Source of the DNA: Gordonia soli NBRC 108243
Lineage (GTDB): Bacteria; Actinomycetota; Actinomycetes; Mycobacteriales; Mycobacteriaceae
Assembly (NCBI RefSeq): GCF_000334455.1
Contig: NZ_BANX01000014.1
Location: 110,446 to 174,445, forward strand
Direction of reading: 5' to 3'
DNA length: 64,000 nt
A program made the position numbers and the translations under genes. Positions 1-7,918 of the stretch are shown here, piece after piece. The notes beneath the pieces are model-generated. The model was not told the DNA's origin. It saw only the letters and a program-made list of their open reading frames with translations, and did no database searches. Positions within the stretch are counted from its first letter, which is position 1. Every line of letters begins with the position of its first letter.

Positions 1-162
1 GAGAAATCTCTCGCGCTCCTGCGCGTCGAGCTTTCGCGGTGCGGTGTTGATGTGCTCGTCCGGTTGCCAGTCATCGCCCATGTGCATTGCCAACCGGATC
101 GATCGCGCGGCGATTCCCTTGCGATCAGGATGAATCGACAGCGTCAACACAGGGACGGGCAC
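1..162 (-). CDS. Partial protein of unknown function, cut by the left edge
   Basis: An open minus-strand frame runs from a GTG at 162 off the left edge, about 54 codons. It reads as real coding sequence (VLTLSIHPDRKGIAARSIRL, then a segment with HMGDDWQPDEH). An in-frame stop lies a little upstream at about 217, so the start must be close to 162, or at the GTG/TTG codons at 150 and 147. A copy of an inverted repeat with a -10-like TACAGAT ends just before the GTG, suggesting a leaderless or short-leader message. I do not recognise the family. The reading frame is visible; its identity and exact start are not established. Confidence 0.45.
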   Translation of the reverse strand, partial: MPVPVLTLSIHPDRKGIAARSIRLAMHMGDDWQPDEHINTAPRKLDAQERERFL

Positions 163-165
163 TGC

Positions 166-234
166 CGAAATCTGTACGTCCGCGGCCTGCCGATGACCAT
201 ATGTCGACGACTCGCCTCAGGCGTACAGATTTCG
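166..234. promoter_or_regulatory. Mirrored promoter/operator: 13-bp inverted repeat
   Basis: CGAAATCTGTACG at 166-178 and its exact reverse complement at 222-234 are separated by 43 bp. Read outward, each half contains GTACAGATTTCG. The left copy abuts the start of the minus-strand gene at 162. The right copy points toward the holin operon at 419. This looks like two divergent promoters sharing one recognition sequence, or a looping repressor site. From 235 to 402 I see no gene, so the holin operon would have a leader of about 180 nt. Confidence 0.4.
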
Positions 235-418
235 TGCGGGATCGGGCGGTCGCGCTCGGCGTGCAGCGACCTCGGGCGCTCGAGCACGGGCGGTCGACAC
301 GGTGATCCGACCACCTGTCAGCGGTCGGGCATGTTTGCCCGACGACCGGTCCGGGAATCGGTGAATCACCATCGTTGCCGATCATCGTCGGCACCCGGAC
401 GCGAAGGAGTGAACCGCA

Positions 419-814
419 ATGAGCCATCCGAGCACCGACGAGCTGTCGACCGTTCAGCTGGTCGAACGGTTGCAACAACAGACGACGACCCTGGTACGCA
501 CCGAGGTGCGCAATGCACTCGACGAAGTGCGCACCAAGGGCACCCGCATCGGGGTGGGCGCGGGCATCTCGGGTGCCGGCACCCTGCTGGCCCTGTTCGG
601 ACTCGGCACGCTCGTCGCCGCCGCAGTCCTCGGGCTCGCTGTTGCGGTACCGGCGTGGCTCGCCGCGATCATCGTCGGTGGCGCACTCGTCGTCATCGGC
701 GGCATCGTCGCGGCAGTCGGTGCCCAGCGCGCGAAGTCGGCTCTGCCGCCCGCACCGGAACAGGCCGTGCAGAGCATCCGGACCGACGTCGAGACCGTGA
801 AGGAGCACCTCTAG
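419..814 (+). CDS. Phage holin family (actinobacterial holin-X) membrane protein
   Basis: A 131-aa protein with a polar, coiled-coil-prone N-terminus (about residues 1-45), two strong membrane segments (about 50-75 and 80-105) rich in Gly/Ala/Val, and a polar tail. This is the architecture of the actinobacterial putative holin-X family (PF07332), usually a chromosomal envelope protein rather than a phage lysis protein. The SD sequence GAAGGAG at 403-409 sits 9 nt before the ATG. It is the first gene of a three-gene operon with DUF3618 and DUF4235 proteins, which commonly travel together in Actinobacteria. Its molecular role is unknown. Confidence 0.8.
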   Translation: MSHPSTDELSTVQLVERLQQQTTTLVRTEVRNALDEVRTKGTRIGVGAGISGAGTLLALFGLGTLVAAAVLGLAVAVPAWLAAIIVGGALVVIGGIVAAVGAQRAKSALPPAPEQAVQSIRTDVETVKEHL

Positions 815-1108
815 ATGACCGCCGCAGAACATGGGCCCAACGTGACCCCCAACAGCGATCTGCCGTCCGCCTCGGCCGACACACCGCCACCAGTCGAGCA
901 GCAGCGCGAGGAGTTGGCGGAGACCGTCGACGCCCTGGTGCGCAAAGCCGATGTGCCTGCGCGGGTGAGTGCCGCCGCCACCGATGCCGCACAGTCCGCG
1001 CAGGCGACGGCCAAGGCCAACCAACCGGCACTCATCGGCGCCGCCGTCGCGGCTGTCCTGGCCGTCGTCGGTGTCGTCGTCGTGCGGCGCCGACGTCGGG
1101 AGGCGTGA
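815..1108 (+). CDS. DUF3618 domain protein
   Basis: A 97-aa protein whose ATG directly follows the TAG stop of the holin-like gene, so the two are translationally coupled. The first 65 residues are polar and helix-forming (EELAETVDALVRKADVPARV is the DUF3618-like core). One membrane helix follows (about 70-90) and the chain ends in an RRRRR-type basic tail, implying a C-tail anchor with a basic cytoplasmic end. DUF3618 proteins normally accompany holin-X and DUF4235 genes, as here. Function unknown; probably envelope-associated. Confidence 0.75.
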   Translation: MTAAEHGPNVTPNSDLPSASADTPPPVEQQREELAETVDALVRKADVPARVSAAATDAAQSAQATAKANQPALIGAAVAAVLAVVGVVVVRRRRREA

Positions 1109-1109
1109 G

Positions 1110-1379
1110 ATGAGCGTGGTGTCGAAGGCCTTCTACACACCACTGTCGATCGGCACCAGTGTGCTCGGCGGTGTCGCCGCCGGGGCCGTCTTCTCCCAGA
1201 TCTGGAAACGAGTCGCCGACACGCCGAATGCTCCAGATCCCAAGGACCTCCAGCGCAGCAACACCGAGGTCCTCGCTGCGGCAGCGCTGCAGGGCTTGGT
1301 GTTCGGGCTCGTACGCGCGGCGGTCGACCGGGCAGGCGCACGTGGTTATCGCGCGGTGACGCATGAGGACCCCACGTGA
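1110..1379 (+). CDS. DUF4235 domain membrane protein
   Basis: An 89-aa protein starting at ATG 1110, one base after the stop of the preceding gene; GGGAGG at 1098-1103 is the likely SD. It has two hydrophobic helices, one near residues 10-28 with the segment GVAAGAVFSQIWKRV and one near 55-72, joined by a polar loop. This matches the small DUF4235 family. It is the third and last gene of the holin-X/DUF3618 operon and is followed by a strong inverted repeat. Function unknown. Confidence 0.75.
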   Translation: MSVVSKAFYTPLSIGTSVLGGVAAGAVFSQIWKRVADTPNAPDPKDLQRSNTEVLAAAALQGLVFGLVRAAVDRAGARGYRAVTHEDPT

Positions 1380-1555
1380 TGACCTGATCCTGTTCGCTCC
1401 CGACCTCATCGCCACCGATTCCTCGTGTGTGCCGACGCGCCCGAGCGAACCGTGGTGATGAGAGCGGACCTGCGGCTCGGGACCGCACCCCGATCCCCCG
1501 TTCCCGGCGGGCGTGAGTTCTCGACGCGGACGTCGGTCGACCGGCCGGAGAGATC

Positions 1556-1591
1556 ACCGAGGCGGTGTCCGCGACATCACACCGCCTCGGT
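1556..1591 (+). terminator. Strong hairpin after the holin/DUF3618/DUF4235 operon
   Basis: ACCGAGGCGGTGT (1556-1568) and its exact complement ACACCGCCTCGGT (1579-1591) form a 13-bp GC-rich stem with a 10-nt loop. There is no T-run, as is usual for actinobacterial terminators. It lies between the operon ending at 1379 and the promoter at 1621. The rest of 1380-1555 shows no convincing gene. Confidence 0.6.
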
Positions 1592-1620
1592 CGATCACTC
1601 GGCTCGACACGTAACTGCCG

Positions 1621-1659
1621 TTGACAGCCCGATGAGACGAACCTAGAGTTTCGTCTCAT
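1621..1659 (+). promoter_or_regulatory. Promoter and overlapping operator of the MpaB-like gene
   Basis: TTGACA at 1621-1626, a 17-bp spacer and TAGAGT at 1644-1649 form a near-consensus promoter. The ATG at 1658 lies 8 nt after the -10 box, so the message is probably leaderless. ATGAGACGA (1632-1640) and TCGTCTCAT (1651-1659) form a perfect 9-bp inverted repeat centred on the -10 box and running into the start codon. This is a typical repressor operator geometry. No regulator gene is adjacent. Confidence 0.7.
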
Positions 1660-2683
1660 GACGGAGGTACTCTCCACCACCGGATCTGCACGGATGGACG
1701 CCGGGCCGCGCCTCGACACCCCGACTCCGGCCGAGGTCACCCCGCTCGGACCCGACTCGCTGACATGGCAGATCTGGGGCACCTGGACCGGGATGCTCGG
1801 CGGCCTGTGGTCCGGCTCCATGCAGAACATGCACCCCAAGCTCGGCGCCGCGGTGTGGGAACACTCCGACTTCTTCGGCGAACGGTGGGAACGCCTGATG
1901 CGGTCGCTGTACCCGATCAGCGGGGTGGTCTTCGACCGCACACCGGACACCGGCCTCGAGGTCCGCGACTACCACCGCACCATCAAAGGACAGATGGACG
2001 ACGGATCGCGGTATCACGCACTCGATCCCGACGTCTTCTACTGGGCACACGCGACGTTCTGGTACGGCAACGTCCGCTTGTGCGAGAAGTTCGGCCCACG
2101 GTTGTCAGAGGACCAGAAGCGGCAACTCTTCGAGGAGTCGAAGACCTGGTATGCGATGTACGGGGTGAGCATGCGCCCGGTGCCCGACACCTACGAGGAC
2201 TTCCTCGAGTACTGGGACCACATGTGCCGCAACGTGCTCCGCGATCACCCAGCGGTGCGCACCGTACTGGACATCTCCGAACTGCCGCCGCCGCCGTGGA
2301 TGTCGTGGATGCCGCGACGGATCTGGAGGCGACACGCCGCACCCCCGGTCCAGCGGTTCTTCGTCTGGCTGACCACCGGCCTCTACGACGAGCCTATCCG
2401 CGAGATGATGGGTCTGCGCTGGACGGACCGTGACGAGCGCGTGTTCCGACTGTTCGGCAAGGGTGTGGACCTCGTGATGAATCGCCTTGTGCCGTACCGC
2501 ATCCTGCGGCACCCACGGCCGCGCGACGCCTGGGACCGGGTGTCCGGCCGTGTCGCCGCCGACGCCCCGCTGGTGGAGACACCTGTGCGCAATCTGCCGC
2601 CGGAGAGCGAGCGGGACAACCCGATGCACTACTGCCCGGTCCACGCCGCGCGACGTGCGACCTACCCGGGTCGGATCGATTGA
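1658..2683 (+). CDS. MpaB/rubber-oxygenase family protein (DUF2236)
   Basis: A 341-aa cytosolic protein of the oxygenase MpaB family, which includes fungal mpaB and the heme latex-clearing proteins. Family-typical features are GLWSGSMQNMHPKLGAAV near residue 50, a tyrosine/tryptophan-rich core with FYWAHATFWYGN around 128-139, and the MYGVSM segment near 168. No signal peptide or membrane helix is seen. It is a single-gene unit with a leaderless promoter and an overlapping operator. The family performs oxidative cleavage or hydroxylation; the substrate here cannot be read from the sequence. The downstream intergenic region carries a repeat array. Confidence 0.8.
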   Translation: MTEVLSTTGSARMDAGPRLDTPTPAEVTPLGPDSLTWQIWGTWTGMLGGLWSGSMQNMHPKLGAAVWEHSDFFGERWERLMRSLYPISGVVFDRTPDTGLEVRDYHRTIKGQMDDGSRYHALDPDVFYWAHATFWYGNVRLCEKFGPRLSEDQKRQLFEESKTWYAMYGVSMRPVPDTYEDFLEYWDHMCRNVLRDHPAVRTVLDISELPPPPWMSWMPRRIWRRHAAPPVQRFFVWLTTGLYDEPIREMMGLRWTDRDERVFRLFGKGVDLVMNRLVPYRILRHPRPRDAWDRVSGRVAADAPLVETPVRNLPPESERDNPMHYCPVHAARRATYPGRID

Positions 2684-2746
2684 CCCGGATGCACAGTTGC
2701 GGATCGCCGGTCGGCCGCGGTGTGGTGGTCGATCAGCACTGTCGTT

Positions 2747-2959
2747 CGGATTCCTGACGCGTGAGCGGGACGTACTCTGCACCATCCACAGCACAGACCC
2801 ATCAGGTGTCAGAAATCCGACAACCCCAGGGCGGACAGCCCCGCCAACCGAAATCAAGCCCGACCACCCCGAACAGCCCCTCCGCCCGGATTCCTGACCC
2901 TCCAGCGAGCCACACCGTGCACCATCCACAGCGCGGCCCCATCAGGTGTCAGAAATCCG
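2747..2959. repeat. Array A: two copies of a 73-bp palindromic repeat
   Basis: Copies lie at 2747-2819 and 2887-2959, each exactly 73 bp, separated by 67 bp. Each begins with CGGATTCCTGAC, has a central ACCATCCACAGC, and ends with GGTGTCAGAAATCCG, which is nearly the reverse complement of its start. The ends are therefore imperfect inverted repeats. The array fills the gap between the convergent ends of the MpaB-like gene and the MFS gene. The same 73-bp element occurs five times at 53804-54431. No gene is seen between 2684 and 2978. Confidence 0.85.
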
Positions 2960-2978
2960 ACAACCTCAGGGCGCCCGT

Positions 2979-4253
2979 TCAGGCGCGTTCACCCGCCCGA
3001 TAGCGCACGAACGCCGGGATCGCGAGCGCTGCAACGACGGTCAGCACGATCACTCCGATCCCGCCGCCGGCCGTGGCGACCGCGGTACCTGCCGTCGCCG
3101 CCGCGGCACCGTGCGCGACATCGGCGATCCGTGGACCGCCGGCGACCACGACGATGAACACACCCTGAAGTCGGCCACGCACCTCGTCGGTGGCGGCGGC
3201 TTGCAGCATGGTCTGCCGGAACGCGGCCGAGGCCATGTCGGCTGCACCGCCGACCATCAGCGCGACCAGCACCACCGGCAGCATCGGGATCGCGGTGCCC
3301 GACGCGAAGAACAACGCGCCACCGGCCACCACGATCGACAGCCCCCAGATGAGGATGCACACGATCACCGCGAGCCCCTGTCGCTGGACACGGACCACCC
3401 ACCCGGAGAACACCCCGCCCAGGACCGCACCCAACGGGATCGCCGCGAACAGCAACGCAAAGGCGATGCCACCACCTTCCGGCCCGCCGAAGTTCTCGTG
3501 GGCCATCTGCGGGAACAACGCCCGTGGCATGCCGAAGATCATCGCGATGAGGTCGACCAGGAAGCTGGCCATCAGTACCTTGTGATGTCGCAGATAGACG
3601 AATCCGTCTATCACCGAACGCAATCCGGCAACCGGACGCGGCTGGTCCGGATCCCGGTCCGGCCGCAGACGGGGCAGCGCGATCACCGCCCACAGCGTCG
3701 CGAACAGGCAGACCGTGTCGACAAGGTAGAGCAACGAGTAACCGAGGACCGGGATGAGCGCACCGCCCGCCAACGGCCCGGCGATCGCGCCGGCCTGCAT
3801 CACCGTCATGTTGAGCGAGTTCGCGGCCGGCAGCTCGGTCAGCGGTAACAGCCGAGGGAGGACGGCGGTGCGAGTCGGCTGGTTGACCGCGAAGAAGGCC
3901 TGCTGAGCGGAGAACAACCCCAGCAGGAGCCAGACGTTCCCGACACCGAGCGCCGACTGCAACCAGAACGCAGCACTGCACAGGATCAGCCCGACGGTGG
4001 TGATGATCAGGATCACCCTGCGGTCGAAGACGTCGGCGAGCGCGCCGCCCCAGAGCCCGAAGATGACCAGCGGGACCAATCCGAAGATGCCGGTGAGGCC
4101 GACATAGGCCGAGCTGCCGGTGATCTGGTAGATCTGCGCGGGCACCGCCACCACCGTCAGCTGCGCGCCGATCACCGTGACGATGTTGGCGATCCACAGT
4201 CGGCGGAAGTAGACGTTGCGTAGCGGAGTGGTGTCGGCGAGCAGCCTCGCCAT
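2979..4253 (-). CDS. MFS transporter (EntS/tetracycline-exporter-like)
   Basis: A 424-aa, 12-helix major facilitator protein. The loop between helices 2 and 3 carries the MFS motif GGALADVFDRR (about residues 70-80), and the C-terminal half has further paired helices. It resembles the MFS_3 group of small-molecule exporters such as EntS. The ATG at 4253 overlaps the TGA of pdxH by one base, so translation is coupled. Why a vitamin B6 enzyme and an exporter share an operon is unclear. Substrate unknown. Confidence 0.8.
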   Translation of the reverse strand: MARLLADTTPLRNVYFRRLWIANIVTVIGAQLTVVAVPAQIYQITGSSAYVGLTGIFGLVPLVIFGLWGGALADVFDRRVILIITTVGLILCSAAFWLQSALGVGNVWLLLGLFSAQQAFFAVNQPTRTAVLPRLLPLTELPAANSLNMTVMQAGAIAGPLAGGALIPVLGYSLLYLVDTVCLFATLWAVIALPRLRPDRDPDQPRPVAGLRSVIDGFVYLRHHKVLMASFLVDLIAMIFGMPRALFPQMAHENFGGPEGGGIAFALLFAAIPLGAVLGGVFSGWVVRVQRQGLAVIVCILIWGLSIVVAGGALFFASGTAIPMLPVVLVALMVGGAADMASAAFRQTMLQAAATDEVRGRLQGVFIVVVAGGPRIADVAHGAAAATAGTAVATAGGGIGVIVLTVVAALAIPAFVRYRAGERA

Positions 4254-4978
4254 CAGGGCTGGAGTCTTTCCGCCTGCCAGCCGTCGGTACCCAGGGTGAG
4301 CCGCGCACGGTTGTGCAGTCGGTTCGCACGGCCCTGCCAGAACTCGACGACGGTCGGGGCCAGACGGTAACCACCCCAGCGAGGGGGCAGCGGGACTGCG
4401 GTGTCGCTGTCCGGCCCACCCAGCTCGTCGGCGACGGCGGCAGCTTTCGTCTCGAGGTCGATGCGGCTGTCGATCGGTTGCGACTGTTCGGATGCCAACG
4501 CCGACAGCTGCGAACCCCGCGGTCGGCGAACCCAGTACGCGAGGGACTCCTCGACGGGAACCGGGGTCACGGCGCCACGGAAATGGACCTGTCGCTCCAG
4601 GCCGATCCACGGAAATGTCACCGCGGCATGAGGATTGGCTGCGAGATGACGTCCCTTGTCGGAGTCGTAGCCGGTGAAGAAGACGATGCCGGACTCGTCG
4701 GCGCCCTTGCACAGCACCGTGCGTGTGGACGGATGACCGTTCTCGTCGACAGTCGCCACGACCATGGCATTCGGTTCGGCGATCCGTGCATCGACCGCCT
4801 CACCCAGCCACACCCGGAACAGCTCGAGCCACGGAGGATCGCCACGCAGCCAGCTGGGGTCCAGGTTCTCGCGGATACCGTCGGCACCCGCCGCGCGATC
4901 GCCTTCGCCGATGTTCGGCGGGATTCCGCCGCCGTATCCGACCCGCATGTCGGGGAGGTCTACCGGTTGATCCACCAC
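4253..4978 (-). CDS. pdxH: Pyridoxine/pyridoxamine 5'-phosphate oxidase
   Basis: A 241-aa FMN enzyme oxidising pyridoxine or pyridoxamine 5'-phosphate to pyridoxal 5'-phosphate, the last step of B6 salvage. Landmarks are RTVLCKGADESGIVFFTGYDSDKG-type FMN-binding sequence (about 80-100), RQVHFRGAV, the PRGSQLSALASEQSQ segment and a C-terminal WQAERLQP. PdxH proteins typically end in a tract like this. The start is GTG 4978, 8 nt after TAGCCT (4992-4987 read on the minus strand), so the message is probably leaderless. It is divergent from citA and first in an operon with the MFS gene. Confidence 0.92.
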   Translation of the reverse strand: MVDQPVDLPDMRVGYGGGIPPNIGEGDRAAGADGIRENLDPSWLRGDPPWLELFRVWLGEAVDARIAEPNAMVVATVDENGHPSTRTVLCKGADESGIVFFTGYDSDKGRHLAANPHAAVTFPWIGLERQVHFRGAVTPVPVEESLAYWVRRPRGSQLSALASEQSQPIDSRIDLETKAAAVADELGGPDSDTAVPLPPRWGGYRLAPTVVEFWQGRANRLHNRARLTLGTDGWQAERLQP

Positions 4979-5131
4979 TCTGAGAGAGGCTACTCCCGCC
5001 GCTGGTTACTCCCCGGTATGCCACCGGTGGTGACCTGGCCTACAGTGCATCTGTGCTCCCCATGCGGGGTGTCCGACCCTCTGCCCCGGGTCGATCAACA
5101 CGCCGCAGTGTCGACGATGAGGTGGTGCCCG
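4979..5131. promoter_or_regulatory. Divergent promoter region of pdxH and citA
   Basis: On the minus strand TAGCCT at 4992-4987 is a likely -10 box for pdxH. On the plus strand TACAGT at 5041-5046 is a candidate -10 box for citA, giving a leader of about 80 nt. A small CCCC-ATG-C-GGGG palindrome lies at 5058-5069. No operator is recognised. Confidence 0.4.
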
Positions 5132-6259
5132 ATGGCTGGCAACGTTCCCGACGATTTCGTTCCTGGTCTGGAGGGCGTGGTCGCCTTCACGACCGACATC
5201 GCCGAACCGGACAAGAACGGCGGCAACCTGCGATATCGCGGTGTCGACATCGAGGACCTGGTCGAGAACCACGTCACCTTCTCCGACGTCTGGGCGCTGC
5301 TCGTGGACGGCCAGTTCGGCAACGGGCTCCCGCCCGCGGAACCGTTCCCCCTCCCCATCCACACCGGTGACGTGCGTGTCGATGTGCAGGCGGCGCTGGC
5401 CATGCTCGCACCGATCTGGGGCTATCAGCCCCTGCTGGACATCGACGATGCGACCGCACGCGACAACCTCGCCCGTGCGTCGGTGATGGCGTTGTCGTAC
5501 GTCGCGCAGTCCGCACGCGGCATCCATCAGCCTGCGGTGCCGCAGCACGTCATCGACGAGTGCGAGACCGTCACCGCGCGGTTCATGACGCGATGGAAAG
5601 GCGATCCCGACCCGCGCCACATCCGCGCCATCGACGCGTACTGGGTCAGTGCGGCCGAGCACGGACTCAATGCCTCCACGTTCACCGCGCGGGTCATCGC
5701 CTCCACCGGCGCCGACGTCGCGGCCGCGCTGTCGGGTGCGATCGGTGCCATGTCGGGACCGCTGCACGGCGGGGCGCCCGCGCGCGTACTCCCGATGATC
5801 GCCGAGGTGGAGAAGTCCGGCGATGCCCGTGCCCTGGTCAAGGGAATCCTCGACCGCAAGGAGAAGCTGATGGGCTTCGGCCACCGGGTGTACCGGGCCG
5901 AGGACCCGCGCGCCCGCGTGCTGCGGCGCACCGCCCGCGAGCTCGACGTGCCGCGGTACGAGGTGGCGGCGGCCCTCGAGCAGGCTGCGCTGACCGAGCT
6001 CCGGGAGCGTCGGCCCGATCGTGCGATCGAGACCAACGTCGAGTTCTGGGCGGCGGTCATCCTCGACTTCGCCGAGGTGCCGACGCACATGATGCCTGCG
6101 ATGTTCACCTGCGGCCGTACCGCGGGATGGTGCGCCCACATCCTCGAGCAGAAGCGGTTGGGCAAGCTCGTCCGGCCTGCCGCGATCTACACCGGCCCGG
6201 GTCCCCGACGCCCCGAGGACGTCGCCGGCTGGGACGAAGTGGTGCCGCCCGGGTTGTGA
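5132..6259 (+). CDS. citA: Citrate synthase 2
   Basis: A 375-aa citrate synthase condensing oxaloacetate and acetyl-CoA, about the length of M. tuberculosis CitA. The catalytic triad is visible: His212 in GPLHGGAP, His251 in FGHRVYRAEDPRARVLR, and Asp312 in VILDFAEVP. The start is ATG 5132, supported by GAGGTGG (5119-5125); an in-frame ATG at 5117 has weaker support. The gene ends 27 bp from the convergent ABC permease. In M. tuberculosis citA lies near serC, as it does here. Confidence 0.93.
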   Translation: MAGNVPDDFVPGLEGVVAFTTDIAEPDKNGGNLRYRGVDIEDLVENHVTFSDVWALLVDGQFGNGLPPAEPFPLPIHTGDVRVDVQAALAMLAPIWGYQPLLDIDDATARDNLARASVMALSYVAQSARGIHQPAVPQHVIDECETVTARFMTRWKGDPDPRHIRAIDAYWVSAAEHGLNASTFTARVIASTGADVAAALSGAIGAMSGPLHGGAPARVLPMIAEVEKSGDARALVKGILDRKEKLMGFGHRVYRAEDPRARVLRRTARELDVPRYEVAAALEQAALTELRERRPDRAIETNVEFWAAVILDFAEVPTHMMPAMFTCGRTAGWCAHILEQKRLGKLVRPAAIYTGPGPRRPEDVAGWDEVVPPGL

Positions 6260-6286
6260 CCCGATGTGGCAGGTCGCGAGCTTCTG

Positions 6287-7918
6287 CTACCCGACGTCCC
6301 GTCGGTCGAACGCCGCGCGACCCACGGCGATCAGCCCGACCGCGACCACGAGCATGACGATCAGCGGCGTCCCCCGCACCGGTTCCAGTGGGACCGTCGG
6401 CGTGTGGGTGAACGGCGAGATGTCTCGAACCCATTGCGGCAGCTGGAACATCCCGGCCAGAGGCCCGAGCAACAACGCACCGAGCACCACCAGCCAGCCG
6501 GCGGGAGCCGACCTCGGGGCGAGTCCGTAGAGCAGCATCGCCGACCCCACGATCACCGTCGCCGCGGGGAGTTGCACCGCGGTGGCCCGAGCCGCATCGG
6601 CGAAGGCCGATCCGGCATCACCGCCCGCAGCAGCAGTCCCGACACCCAAACCGAGTGTGGTGGCGACCAGGATGGCGACCACGCCGCCGACCGCCACCGC
6701 GACGTGGGCGAGGTAGAGCCGACTTCGCGAGGTCGGTGTCGCCAACAACACCTCCACCCGTCCCGCCGACTCCTCCGATCGGAGTCGGGAGATGACCGCG
6801 ACCGACCACGCGCTGGCCGCGACGGCGAGAAACGCGCTCATCGTCGACGTGAACAACGCGCCCAGAGATGCGGACACCCCAGCGGCGCCGACGACGTCGG
6901 CGAACAACTGATTGCCCTCGGCCAGTTCGTCGACGGACGGTGCGATGGCGCCGACCACGAGGGCGTACACCGCGATGGCAACCGTCCAGGCCACAGCCTG
7001 CGACCCGAGCAGCCGCACGGCCACCGCCCCGACGTCGGCGAGACGGGTCGTCGATGCGGGGCCTGGCCGGGGTGCGAGCAGACCGGCCCCCAGATCCCGA
7101 CGCTCGGCCACCACACCTGCCAGCCCGACCGCCAGCACGAACACCAGGATCGACGCACCAGCCCACCACAGGTCGTCCGCACCGAACGGATCGATCAGCT
7201 CGGCCCATCCCACCGGGCTCAGCCAGCGCAGCCATCCCCATCCGTCGACGATGTCGGCGGCCCCGCGCAGCACGTAGCCGCCGAGCACCATCGCCGTCGC
7301 GGTCAGGTTGGCCAGATGGGCGGTGGTCGCGACCTGCGCGGCCACCAGCGCGACCCCGGCGGCGGCCATCCCGGTGGTCGCGTATTGGGCGAAGACGCAG
7401 ACGACGTCGATCGCCCCGGCCCCGAGCGGGATCAGCATGAGCGACATCGCCAGACCCACGACGACGCAGTAGACGACCGCGACGATGGTCGCCGTGGCGA
7501 TCGGCGCGAGTCGGCCCGTCGCGCCGGCCCGCACCATCTCCACGCGGCCCTGCTCCTCGTCGCGCCGCGTGTGCCTGGTGACCGCCAGGGCGACACACAC
7601 GGCGAAAGCCGCGATCATGAACAGCCCCGCCCGCCACACGGTGATCGCCGCGGTCGATTCGACCGACTGCAGCGGACCGAGCAGGAAACGGAACGCCGCA
7701 TTCGCTCCCGGCCCCTGCTGCAGCGCGACGCGGTCGGCGGCCTCGGGATACATGCTGACGATCGAGCCGGCGGTCGCGGCGTTGATCATCAGGAACAACA
7801 GGACCGTCGTCGGCGCGATCACGCGTTCGGCCCGTGACGCCGGACCCAGCAGCACTCGGGTGCCGGCGAATCTCGAAGTGCGTATCGGCAATTCGGTGCA
7901 CGATACGGCGACGCTCAT
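6287..7918 (-). CDS. ABC exporter permease, 12-helix tandem type
   Basis: A 543-aa hydrophobic protein with about twelve membrane segments in two similar halves, each opening with an amphipathic stretch and a long periplasm-facing loop. It matches the actinobacterial exporter-of-polyketide-antibiotics (tetronasin-type) permeases. Its ATG overlaps the stop of the ATPase gene by 4 nt (ATGA). With the upstream tetR and ATPase genes it forms an autoregulated drug- or lipid-export operon. Substrate unknown. Confidence 0.82.
   Translation of the reverse strand: MSVAVSCTELPIRTSRFAGTRVLLGPASRAERVIAPTTVLLFLMINAATAGSIVSMYPEAADRVALQQGPGANAAFRFLLGPLQSVESTAAITVWRAGLFMIAAFAVCVALAVTRHTRRDEEQGRVEMVRAGATGRLAPIATATIVAVVYCVVVGLAMSLMLIPLGAGAIDVVCVFAQYATTGMAAAGVALVAAQVATTAHLANLTATAMVLGGYVLRGAADIVDGWGWLRWLSPVGWAELIDPFGADDLWWAGASILVFVLAVGLAGVVAERRDLGAGLLAPRPGPASTTRLADVGAVAVRLLGSQAVAWTVAIAVYALVVGAIAPSVDELAEGNQLFADVVGAAGVSASLGALFTSTMSAFLAVAASAWSVAVISRLRSEESAGRVEVLLATPTSRSRLYLAHVAVAVGGVVAILVATTLGLGVGTAAAGGDAGSAFADAARATAVQLPAATVIVGSAMLLYGLAPRSAPAGWLVVLGALLLGPLAGMFQLPQWVRDISPFTHTPTVPLEPVRGTPLIVMLVVAVGLIAVGRAAFDRRDVG

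Noticed and set aside
419..1379. Prophage remnant because of the holin-like gene
   Set aside because: Holin-X, DUF3618 and DUF4235 form a common chromosomal set in Actinobacteria; no other phage genes are present.
4313..5131. Long N-terminal extension of citrate synthase
   Set aside because: The frame is open but antisense to pdxH and lacks conserved sequence; an SD and family length place the start at 5132.
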